A DNA stretch of 47,352 nt from an archaeon (GCA_029258755.1 JAPDKC010000004.1:1-47352); one strand, 5' to 3'. Counted from the stretch's first letter, positions 18,331 through 26,754 are shown. The notes: a model not told the origin generated them from the letters alone. Numbers and translations: made by a program.

Positions 18331-19506
18331 ATGACAAAAAGCATAGATATAAAAGAGAGTATTTATGATAAAAACTCTGAGTTTAATATTAAAAGATTCA
18401 AAATTGGAAAAATAACTATAGAGAGACCAACTAGAACAATAAATGCCAAAATATTAACAAAGAACTTATTGAGGTATGTAATAGAAAATTTTTCAAATGC
18501 TATTTTTGAATATTCTAAACTAGTGAGTTTAAAAGCAGTTAATTATATACTATCAGAAACCAGTGATGTAAAAATTCAAAAGTTTTTCGGATTCAAAAAT
18601 TGGATGGAAGGAAATCCCTACATCTTTTCTCAGACGCTTACGTTCAACCCATACAAAGAATTTGGAGATATTGAGAAAATGTCTGGCTATCTTGATTATT
18701 GCTACAATTTTTCAGATCCAATTTTATTAATACCAAACATAAAAATTGAAAAATATGATAGAAATACGGGCAATAAAGTACCGATAATAAATATAAAAGA
18801 ATATATACAATTTGTTAAGGCTGCGTTCCAAATATTAAATTACAAAAATAAGAAACCAATTTTTGTTCCAATGTCTTTAAAATTTGGAATTGATGATACT
18901 AAAAAACTGGCGCGCGAATATATAAAAAATGAATTCTTCAATGTCTGGATTGATTTTGAAAGTTCTGCGATTACTAAATCAAAGGTGTCAAGAATAAGAG
19001 CATTCCTTAGAGAGTTCGATTTTGCTGAAAGGTTAGATAATCTTATAATTTTTTCAACAAATATAAAAAGAGAAATAATTTCAAACCTTAAAAGCGATAG
19101 AACACCTGCGTCTGATGTTCTAGCAACTCTAGTAGGATGTAATCTGGTTGGAGTTAATAGAGAGCCTCCAAGACCAATAGAAAATACTTTGGACAAAGAG
19201 CACCTTGCTGAATTAAAAAAGCATAAAGCCAGAGTATTTGACCCCAATACGTATTATTACCTCAAGCTGGAAATATCAGATTATAATCACAAAATTCGTA
19301 ATTTACTTATGGACCCAAAATTTAATATTTTATTTAACTCAAGTCTAATTGATAAAGAATTTTTCTCTCAAACAAACTATTTCCTAGAAAAAGAAAGTAT
19401 TAAAGATTATATCGCCAAAAAAGCAATGATGAAAGAATATAAAGAGGGGGAGCTTATAAAATTGCTTTTTCATGGAGAGGCGAGGAAAATAATAGAATGG
19501 TTTTAA
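18331..19506 (+). CDS. Hypothetical protein, possible TIM-barrel-like fold, last gene of the operon
   Basis: 391-aa ORF with repeated hydrophobic strands (DPILLIPNI, KPIFVPMSL, FNVWIDFE, NLIIFST, CNLVGVN). No family recognised. Confidence 0.7.
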   Translation: MTKSIDIKESIYDKNSEFNIKRFKIGKITIERPTRTINAKILTKNLLRYVIENFSNAIFEYSKLVSLKAVNYILSETSDVKIQKFFGFKNWMEGNPYIFSQTLTFNPYKEFGDIEKMSGYLDYCYNFSDPILLIPNIKIEKYDRNTGNKVPIINIKEYIQFVKAAFQILNYKNKKPIFVPMSLKFGIDDTKKLAREYIKNEFFNVWIDFESSAITKSKVSRIRAFLREFDFAERLDNLIIFSTNIKREIISNLKSDRTPASDVLATLVGCNLVGVNREPPRPIENTLDKEHLAELKKHKARVFDPNTYYYLKLEISDYNHKIRNLLMDPKFNILFNSSLIDKEFFSQTNYFLEKESIKDYIAKKAMMKEYKEGELIKLLFHGEARKIIEWF

Positions 19507-19560
19507 ATAGATTATAAAATAGATTGAAAAAGTTTTATAAAGGGTTTAACTTTTACAACT

Positions 19561-19689
19561 AAAGCTCCTTCTAAAATGGAAGGTAGTTTTCTAACTACCG
19601 GTACCAAACTGATTTATGTAAATCCGCAAGAAGCGGTGTTCTTGCAAGAACACTTACAGGCAAAATTAAGCTTCAGAAATCTCTTATGA
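19561..19689 (+). other. Structured region: consecutive hairpins overlapping a short open frame (possible TnpB C-terminus/omegaRNA remnant or ncRNA)
   Basis: Hairpins CCTTC/GAAGG (19567-19583), GGTAGTT-TTCT-AACTACC (19582-19599), CCGC-AAGAA-GCGG (19624-19636), perfect 18-bp palindrome GTGTTCTTGCAAGAACAC (19636-19653). Open frame reads KAPSKMEGSFLTTGTKLIYVNPQEAVFLQEHLQAKLSFRNLL*. Confidence 0.4.
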
Positions 19690-19757
19690 GTAATATTCTC
19701 ATAATCTCTAAGAATGTTCTCATTTTTTATGAGAAAAGTTTAAATATTTTATGAGAA
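19684..19757. promoter_or_regulatory. pAgo operon promoter/operator with repeated TTCTCAT/ATGAGAA heptamers and TATA-like box
   Basis: TTCTCAT at 19696-19702 and 19717-19723; ATGAGAA at 19729-19735 and 19751-19757; inverted pair TTATGAG(19684-19690)/CTCATAA(19698-19704); TTTAAATATTTTAT at 19739-19752. Confidence 0.7.
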
Positions 19758-19768
19758 TTATAATCTAT

Positions 19769-20212
19769 ATGAAAATGCAAATTGTAGAAAACAAAGAAAG
19801 AAAGAAAATAGAAAGCTATCTTGCACAGGTCGGTAAAGCTTCTATTAACCAAATTGCGGAGGCTACAGGCTTATCTTGGGCAACAGTTAAAAAACATCTT
19901 GAGTATTTGGAAGGCATAGGAAGAGTCCATGGCGAGCACTTAGGAAATTCTATTATTTACTTCTTTAATGGTAATGGTAAGTGGCAAAAGAGAGTTCATT
20001 TGAACTCCACTCACATTTTATTTCTTGATACATTTATTTCGCCATTTGGTGAGCCATTCATTAGAATCAAAGAGGTTAAAAAGAAGGGGGATAAATGGGT
20101 AACTTTCGGAGAAGTGATGATTACTAAAGAACGTATAGAAGATGTGAAAGAATTTTTGGAGACAATCAAAAGACATATTGACATATATAGTGCGAAAATT
20201 GATTCGAGGTGA
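19769..20212 (+). CDS. Winged-helix protein with possible PC4-like C-terminal domain, co-transcribed with pAgo
   Basis: SINQIAEATGLSWATVKKHLEYLEGIGRV (wHTH) then TFISPFGEPFIRIKEVKKKGDKWVTFGEVMITKERIEDVKEFLETI. Start 19769 chosen from TATA-box spacing (track 19751). Confidence 0.7.
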   Translation: MKMQIVENKERKKIESYLAQVGKASINQIAEATGLSWATVKKHLEYLEGIGRVHGEHLGNSIIYFFNGNGKWQKRVHLNSTHILFLDTFISPFGEPFIRIKEVKKKGDKWVTFGEVMITKERIEDVKEFLETIKRHIDIYSAKIDSR

Positions 20213-22500
20213 GGAAAGTGTACTCAAATATGTTTCTGTCAGTAGCTCCAATAGAAAATGTAGAGGCTTATTATTATATGCCAGATCAGGTTATGGATCC
20301 TAAAGAATTTTATAAAGTTATGAAAGGTTTGGAGAACAAGCTTTTTCGCAGAGGGTTTTCCACTTGTACAAGGGGGGATAACCTAATAGTGGTTGGGTGT
20401 GGAAAATTAAACGAGAGTGAAAGGATAAATAAGTTTACATTTTCTTTGTCGAAGGATAAAATCGTTCTAACACCAGCCAAAAATCAACAACAGCTTAAAC
20501 AACTTGTTTATTCGGCTCTTAAACAAGTAGCAAGAAAAAAAGGGTATGAAGGCCCTGAAACACAAAAATTTTTTAAAAAAGAAGCTTATAAAAAGGGTTT
20601 CTTCACATATCACCAAGGTTTTTACTGTGCAATCGATGTATTTAATGATGGAAGAATTGGAATATGGTTAGATCCCACAGTAAGATGGCGGCAAACTATT
20701 CCCTGCTTTGTTGAGTGGTGCAAGCAACACAACAGGTTCGAAAAGAAATTAATTCGAGATTATTTAATAGGAAAAACTGCTTTATGTCCAGAGGTTAAAA
20801 CTTATAGAAAGTATAAAGTAAAAATCGTGGATGTCATTTTTAAACCGATCAACCGTTTTGAAATTTTTACAAACGGAAGAATTCTTACACTCTACGATTA
20901 TTGGACAAAATATAGTGAACCCCACAAAAGATGGTTGGAAAAAAATAACATTGTGTTGGATCCGGCGGAGAATTTGGTAATTCAAGTACAACTTTCGCAT
21001 ATCAATAGAAGATTATTTTTTCCGGCATCATTATTACAGCTCATCATTGATGTAAATGACCCTGTACTTCCCGAAGGAGTTCTTAGTGAAAAAATGACAT
21101 TAAAACCAAAAGAAAGAATAAGAGAAACATTTAAATTGTTTGAGGAATTACTTACAGAAGGTTTGAAAATTGGAGACAAAGTAATAAAATTCCAGAAAAA
21201 TCTTATCATGTGGGGCCTAAAAGAGAACGAGAAATATGGAGTACCACTCTATTTATCAACCCCTCCTTTAGTATTTGGGGAAAATAGAATATGCTACTCA
21301 GATGGTCTATGGAATGAGCCAAACCTAAGAGAATTTCTTTCAAAATATGGTCCTTACACCAAAAAAGAAACCGTTAAAATAAGATGTATTGTTCCAATGG
21401 AATTAAAACAACATGTAGATGCCTTTGTTACTACTCTAAATAGAAATGCGAACGAATTAAAATTAGGAAAATTAGCTTTAGTAGGGATAGAAACCATCGA
21501 TAGAAACCACCCAGACAGATATCTAAGAATTTGTAAAAAACTAGCAAGTAAAGTTAAAGACAAAGAAGAAATTATCATAGTTGTTTTACCAAAAGAAAAT
21601 GTGATGAAAGCATATTATTCATCTAAACGAGGTTTGGGGCAGTATCAAGTAAAAAGTCAAATGATAAAATACGAAACATTTCTATCTATTATAAAGAATA
21701 CTGCCCATCCTTCGATTCAGGATAACTTGGTAGCACAAATATATGATAAATCTTTAAGTTGTAGGGAATCTATTTGGCATTTAGCAAGACCTGCCGGAGG
21801 CGTTGATCCTAACAAAATTGTTTATTTTATGGGGTTTGACATCTCTCGGGCGCCAGAAAAGAGAAAAGAAGCTGCAGCCTACGCTGCAATTTGCGATAGT
21901 TATGGCCGGATACTTTATCGAAAAGCAATAGATTCTCATAAAGGGGAAAAAATTCAAGCAAAAGTTCTGAGTGACTGGTTTTTTGATGTAGCTTCGTCAA
22001 CTTATGATGAAACTAAAGAAAAAAAAGTTTTAGATGAGCTCATTTTATTCAAAGATGGTCCCATACCACAAAATCAACTAGTGGATTATAAAAAAGGCTC
22101 GTTAGATGCAAAGAATAGACTAATAGAGGAAGATATAATGAGCGAGTCAGGTAACATTCGGGTAATTTCGGTTACAAAAAAAGGGCCTTATAGAATATAT
22201 GGGTCAAAATCTCGTAATTTTCAGATTAAAAACGTAGGGTTATTGTTAGATGATAAGGAAGCCATTATAGCTACTAGTTTGTCTTTTCAGGGTACCCCTT
22301 CCCCTTTAAGGTTAAAATTGGAGTTTCAGATTCAAGAAAATATGAAAATAGATCAAATATTGAGAATTTTCAATGATTTACGATATCTTGATTGGAGTTC
22401 TTTATACAAACAGCCTAAAACAATACTTCCCCTACACATAGTCCAAAACCTTGCCAAACTAAGCAAAGAGGATATCGAAGTTCCATACATCCCAAGATAA
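20209..22500 (+). CDS. Long prokaryotic Argonaute (pAgo), probably catalytically competent
   Basis: PIWI: VYFMGFDISRA (D544, codon 21838-21840), SHKGEKI (E580), LILFKDGP (D616), QGTPSPLRL, C-terminal LPLHIVQNLAKL. MID: YYSSKRGLGQYQVKSQMI...DNLVAQIYDKSL. GTG start at 20209 or at 20218 behind GAGGTGAGG. Confidence 0.88.
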   Translation: MRKVYSNMFLSVAPIENVEAYYYMPDQVMDPKEFYKVMKGLENKLFRRGFSTCTRGDNLIVVGCGKLNESERINKFTFSLSKDKIVLTPAKNQQQLKQLVYSALKQVARKKGYEGPETQKFFKKEAYKKGFFTYHQGFYCAIDVFNDGRIGIWLDPTVRWRQTIPCFVEWCKQHNRFEKKLIRDYLIGKTALCPEVKTYRKYKVKIVDVIFKPINRFEIFTNGRILTLYDYWTKYSEPHKRWLEKNNIVLDPAENLVIQVQLSHINRRLFFPASLLQLIIDVNDPVLPEGVLSEKMTLKPKERIRETFKLFEELLTEGLKIGDKVIKFQKNLIMWGLKENEKYGVPLYLSTPPLVFGENRICYSDGLWNEPNLREFLSKYGPYTKKETVKIRCIVPMELKQHVDAFVTTLNRNANELKLGKLALVGIETIDRNHPDRYLRICKKLASKVKDKEEIIIVVLPKENVMKAYYSSKRGLGQYQVKSQMIKYETFLSIIKNTAHPSIQDNLVAQIYDKSLSCRESIWHLARPAGGVDPNKIVYFMGFDISRAPEKRKEAAAYAAICDSYGRILYRKAIDSHKGEKIQAKVLSDWFFDVASSTYDETKEKKVLDELILFKDGPIPQNQLVDYKKGSLDAKNRLIEEDIMSESGNIRVISVTKKGPYRIYGSKSRNFQIKNVGLLLDDKEAIIATSLSFQGTPSPLRLKLEFQIQENMKIDQILRIFNDLRYLDWSSLYKQPKTILPLHIVQNLAKLSKEDIEVPYIPR

Positions 22501-22505
22501 TTTCA

Positions 22506-22625
22506 CAATCTCCCTCACAAGCCTGCCACCATCAACCACCGGTACGTGAATGAAAGAGTGTTGGGCTGAATCGAGAAAAAACCTCCTTAAAAGTTTTGAG
22601 AGTTAAAATTTTGGGCATCTATAGA
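22506..22625 (-). pseudogene. Minus-strand gene remnant, transposase-like (weak)
   Basis: Frames give MPKILTLKTFKEVFSRFSPTLFHSRTGG and, shifted, LLRRFFLDSAQHSFIHVPVVDGGRLVREIVKLS; neither is a full ORF. Confidence 0.25.
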
Positions 22626-22654
22626 GATGAAATCTTACAAAAGGCGTCACAGGG

Positions 22655-22697
22655 AAATTAATTATCGAATTAATTTTAAAACATAATACATACGTAT
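22655..22697. promoter_or_regulatory. Inverted repeats upstream of the VapB-like gene
   Basis: AAATTAATT-ATCG-AATTAATTT (22655-22676) and palindrome ATACGTAT (22690-22697) just before ATG 22706. Confidence 0.45.
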
Positions 22698-22705
22698 ATA
22701 CATAC

Positions 22706-22924
22706 ATGGCAAAGGTAATTAGTCTTTCGGAAGCCGCTTATAAAGAGCTAAAAAGGATTAAAGGAAACAAAAGCTTTTCTGAGACAATACTTTCCTTAAT
22801 AAAGGAAAAAAGAAGTTCTAATAAGGAAGCTTTGCTGAGGTTTTTTGGCGTAGGCAGAATTGACCTAAATAAAATTGCTTCTCTTAAAAAAGGTTGGAAA
22901 TTCAGCAAAAGCCCACTAACCTAA
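22706..22924 (+). CDS. VapB-like (DUF217-type) antitoxin without adjacent toxin
   Basis: MAKVISLSEAAYKELKRIKGNKSFSETILSLIKEKRSSNKEALLRFFG; next ORF is convergent, not a VapC. Confidence 0.65.
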   Translation: MAKVISLSEAAYKELKRIKGNKSFSETILSLIKEKRSSNKEALLRFFGVGRIDLNKIASLKKGWKFSKSPLT

Positions 22925-23471
22925 CAAGAAGTATCCATTCCCTCAATAAATCGCTCATGCAGTGGAGCATTATTTTTTCTAGGAGTTGTGTATTGCCGCT
23001 GAGTAAGTATTGTTTCCAAAGAATTGGCACATTTTTGCCGCTTATTTTTTGCTCGCGAAAATAATCTTCTGGTTCGCTTATGAGGTCATCTAAGCGAGGC
23101 CATTTTATACATAATTTTTCTGCCTTTTCGCGAAACGGCTGCATTATATCGATAAGTTCAGCGGAGCTTAACTTAAGCGCTAGCTCCTTTTCCATTATTG
23201 CTCTTTCAAAACAAGCATTGTAAGCGTAGAATGGCTTTGGAAGTGTTTTAAGTAGATTTTTAAGCTCCGCATAGAAGGGCTCTTTTTCTTTAGTCACGCG
23301 CTGCAGAACAACAACTTCATTTTCAGTAAAATAGCCAAGCGTAATTATCTCGTGCTCTCGGGTTTTATTGGGAATGCCTGTTGTTTCGAAATCTATCAGC
23401 GTGCCTTCAGGCATTGCAAGAGCTAGCGAATAGGAAAGCTTTGCTTGAGTTTTTGAAATGCTGAACTGCAT
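22902..23471 (-). CDS. Predicted DEDD/RNase H-fold 3'-5' exonuclease
   Basis: LIDFETTGIP, FYAYNACFERAIM, LHCMSDLLREW motifs. Confidence 0.65.
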   Translation of the reverse strand: MQFSISKTQAKLSYSLALAMPEGTLIDFETTGIPNKTREHEIITLGYFTENEVVVLQRVTKEKEPFYAELKNLLKTLPKPFYAYNACFERAIMEKELALKLSSAELIDIMQPFREKAEKLCIKWPRLDDLISEPEDYFREQKISGKNVPILWKQYLLSGNTQLLEKIMLHCMSDLLREWILLVRLVGFC

Positions 23472-23574
23472 AAAAAAATGCTAAAGGAAAAAGCGCAATA
23501 AGAATTTTCAAGCTTGAATTCCGATAAAGAATCCCTTTTAAAAATCTTCTTATTTTACTTTTAGAAGGGAATTC

Positions 23575-24828
23575 TTGCTAACAGCGGTTGTTGGCGCGCA
23601 GTTCGGGGATGAAGGAAAAGGTAAAATAGTCGATTTCTTGGCATCGAAGGCGGATGTTGTTGTAAGGTTTAATGGAGGCAATAACGCCGGCCATACTGTT
23701 GTTGTTGGCGATAAAACATACAAGTTCCATATTATGCCTAGTGGCGCTGTACAGAATAAGGTATGCTGCTTAGCAAGCGGCGTAGCAATAAATCCAGAAG
23801 TTTTGGTAAGCGAGATTGAAATGCTCAAAAAAACTGGTAAGAGATTTAAGCTACTTATAGATTCAAGGGCTCAAATAATAATGCCTTATCATATTCTGCT
23901 CGATGGTGCAAAGGAATCAAAAAGCAAAAACAAGATAGGTACAACGAAGCGCGGCATTGGGCCATGCTATGCTGATAGAGCTGCAAGAACCGGCATAAGA
24001 TTTGGAGAATTTGTTAGAGAAAAAATATTCAGGGAAAAGCTGCATGCTGTACTTCCATTCAAAAGAAAGGAGCTAAATTCTTATGGCATAAGGTGTCCTA
24101 GCGAAAGAACAATATTAGCGAAATATTTGCCACTTGCGAAGAAGCTTAAGCAATACGAAGCCGATGTTTCACTATTTCTGCAAAAAGCCCTAAAACAACA
24201 GAAAAGAGTGCTTCTTGAAGGCGCTCAAGGATTCTGCTTAGATAACGACTTTGGCACATATCCTTACGTGACAAGCTCTCGGCCAATTGCCAGCGCAGCG
24301 TTAGCAAGTATTGGCATCTCTGCGCGATTATTGGAGCGTATCATAGGTGTAGCAAAAGCATACTGTACGCGAGTAGGCTCCGGACCTTTCGTTACCGAGC
24401 TTAAAGGAAAGCTTGCTGATTTTATAAGGGAAAAAGGAAAAGAATATGGAACAACTACCGGAAGAGCGCGCAGAATAGGCTGGCTTGATTTGGTTATGCT
24501 TAGAACAGCAGCAAGGGTAAACGGTTTTACAGAGCTAGCGATAACAAAGCTTGATGTGCTTTCTGGGCTAAAAAAGGTAAAGGTATGCTATGCATACAGG
24601 TTCAAAGGAAAAACACTGAAAGAGGTGCCTGCTAACACATTCGAGCTGGCGAAATGCAAACCAATTTACAGGGAGTTTGAAGGGTTTGAAATACCGGAAA
24701 GGATGAGAAGTGTTGAGGATTTGCCAAAAGAGGCAAAAGCTTATCTTAGGTTTATAGAAAAACAGTGTAGCACGCAAATAAGATTGGTTTCTTATGGTCC
24801 TGAAAGAACACAAACGCTTAGAATTTAA
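23575..24828 (+). CDS. purA: Adenylosuccinate synthetase (TTG start)
   Basis: GAQFGDEGKGKIVDFLA, FNGGNNAGHTVVVG, GTTKRGIGPCYADRAARTGIR, TTTGRARRIGWLD. Confidence 0.95.
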   Translation: MLTAVVGAQFGDEGKGKIVDFLASKADVVVRFNGGNNAGHTVVVGDKTYKFHIMPSGAVQNKVCCLASGVAINPEVLVSEIEMLKKTGKRFKLLIDSRAQIIMPYHILLDGAKESKSKNKIGTTKRGIGPCYADRAARTGIRFGEFVREKIFREKLHAVLPFKRKELNSYGIRCPSERTILAKYLPLAKKLKQYEADVSLFLQKALKQQKRVLLEGAQGFCLDNDFGTYPYVTSSRPIASAALASIGISARLLERIIGVAKAYCTRVGSGPFVTELKGKLADFIREKGKEYGTTTGRARRIGWLDLVMLRTAARVNGFTELAITKLDVLSGLKKVKVCYAYRFKGKTLKEVPANTFELAKCKPIYREFEGFEIPERMRSVEDLPKEAKAYLRFIEKQCSTQIRLVSYGPERTQTLRI

Positions 24829-24842
24829 TAAAGATGATGTAA

Positions 24843-26192
24843 ATGTTCGAGCTTATAAGCCCTCTAGATTTTAGATATGCGAAAGGAGAGCTTGCTGAAA
24901 GAGCTAAGCGGTATTTGAGCGAGGAAGCAAAGATCGCTTACGAGCTTAAGGTAGAGCTAGCTTATATAGAAGCGCTTGCTGAACTTGGCGTATGTGAAGC
25001 AAATATAGTGAAAGAGGTTGAAGAAGCGGCAAGGAATATAAAAGCAGAGCATGTATATGAAGAAGAAAAAATAACGAAGCATGAAACTAAGGCATTGGTA
25101 AACTGTTTAAAAAGACGCGTTAGTGGAAATGCAAAGCTGTTCATTCATTTGGGACTTACAAGCTATGATGTTATAGATACCGCTAATGCTTTGCGCTACA
25201 AAGATTTTGTGCAAAAAGAGCTTATTCCAAAGTTGAAAGAGCTTGAAAGCACATTAATAAAGCTTGCTTTGAAATATAAAAGTGCTACTCAGATAGGCAG
25301 AACACACGGCATGTTCGCTGAGCCAATAACATTCGGCTTTGCTATGGCTGAATATGTGGAAAGGCTCGGAACGAGAATTCTTGCAATAGAAGAGGCTTCT
25401 AGCAAGCTCTGTGGAAAAATAAAAGGCGCTGTTGGGGCTTACAATTCTTTATGCTTGCTTTGCGATAAGCCAGAAAAACTGGAGAAGCTCACATTGGAAA
25501 AGCTTGGTTTAAAGCCAGCTCGCTACTCAACACAGATTTTGCCAAGGGAATATTTTGCTGACCTAATGCATGCTGTTGTAAGCACGATGGGCATACTAGC
25601 TAATCTAGCTGATGATATGAGACATTTGCAGAGAAGCGAGATTGCTGAAGTAGAGGAATACTTCGCAAAAGAACAGGTCGGCAGCTCAGCAATGCCTCAT
25701 AAAAGAAACCCCGTAACGTTCGAAAATATAAAAAGTTTTTGGAAGGAATTTGTACCAAGAATGCTGACCGTATATATGGATCAGATAAGCGAGCATCAAA
25801 GGGATTTAAGCAATTCGGCAAGCGAACGCTTTCTGCCAGAAATTCTCTTTGCTTGCTATTATATGAGCCATAGAGCAAAAACAGCCATGGAAAAAATTAG
25901 AGTAAATAAAAATGCATTGAAAAGAAACTTCGAAAACGCTAAAGAAAAGATTATTGCTGAGCCCCTCTACATTTTGTTATCTCTTCAACGCATACCGGAT
26001 GCACATGAGCGAGTAAGGAAAGCTCTTTTGGAATCGGATAAAAAAGAGCTAAAAAAGCTCATAGAAAAAATTCCAAAAGAAAAGCGCTTGTTACTGGAAA
26101 AGCCAGAGAAATATACAGGGCTTGCTGAAGAAATAACCGTTAAAATATGCAATTATTGGAAGGAAAAGTTAAAACTTAAAGGAAAGAAATAG
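24843..26192 (+). CDS. purB: Adenylosuccinate lyase
   Basis: GLTSYDVIDTANALR, GRTHGMFAEPITFG, VGSSAMPHKRNPVTFE signature. Confidence 0.95.
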   Translation: MFELISPLDFRYAKGELAERAKRYLSEEAKIAYELKVELAYIEALAELGVCEANIVKEVEEAARNIKAEHVYEEEKITKHETKALVNCLKRRVSGNAKLFIHLGLTSYDVIDTANALRYKDFVQKELIPKLKELESTLIKLALKYKSATQIGRTHGMFAEPITFGFAMAEYVERLGTRILAIEEASSKLCGKIKGAVGAYNSLCLLCDKPEKLEKLTLEKLGLKPARYSTQILPREYFADLMHAVVSTMGILANLADDMRHLQRSEIAEVEEYFAKEQVGSSAMPHKRNPVTFENIKSFWKEFVPRMLTVYMDQISEHQRDLSNSASERFLPEILFACYYMSHRAKTAMEKIRVNKNALKRNFENAKEKIIAEPLYILLSLQRIPDAHERVRKALLESDKKELKKLIEKIPKEKRLLLEKPEKYTGLAEEITVKICNYWKEKLKLKGKK

Positions 26193-26693
26193 TCATTTAG
26201 CATACTTGCTTAGAATACGGTCGCAGGTATTTACAATTTCCTCGAGAATGTTTGCTGTTTGAGCACAAAGTGCTTTTTCTATGGGAGTAACAATTTGCAT
26301 TGTTCTGAGCTCTTTTCTTTTTGCATTTAACTCCGCTTCTGCAACCATTTTCAGCATTTTAAAAAACGCAACTCTTTTTTCGTGGCTATCAAAAACGCTT
26401 GCATAAGCTATCATAACTTCCTTTATATGCTTTCTTCCCTCTTTTGATAGCTTTGGTACAGGAATTCCTCTTTCCATAGAGAGTTCTTTCAGGAAACGTC
26501 TTAGCTCATCCTCCAGAATGTGCTTTGCGGACAGCTTTGCTACCCGCCTTGGCGCCGGCACCTCATCAGAGAAAATGTATCTTGTGTATACCTTTGCTCT
26601 ACGAAGATCTCTGAGAACGCCGCTTTTTCTCAGAAACTTTTCCAATTTTTCGCGTTCTGGATTTTTTCTTCTCCTAAAAAACCTTCTAGGCAT
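26193..26693 (-). CDS. Hypothetical basic protein
   Basis: 166-aa ORF, Arg/Lys-rich N-terminus, convergent with purB. Confidence 0.6.
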   Translation of the reverse strand: MPRRFFRRRKNPEREKLEKFLRKSGVLRDLRRAKVYTRYIFSDEVPAPRRVAKLSAKHILEDELRRFLKELSMERGIPVPKLSKEGRKHIKEVMIAYASVFDSHEKRVAFFKMLKMVAEAELNAKRKELRTMQIVTPIEKALCAQTANILEEIVNTCDRILSKYAK

Positions 26694-26754
26694 CCAACCC
26701 GATAGAACTAATTGAAGGCAAAATTTTTATTTCCATAAGGAAATCTATTTCTAC

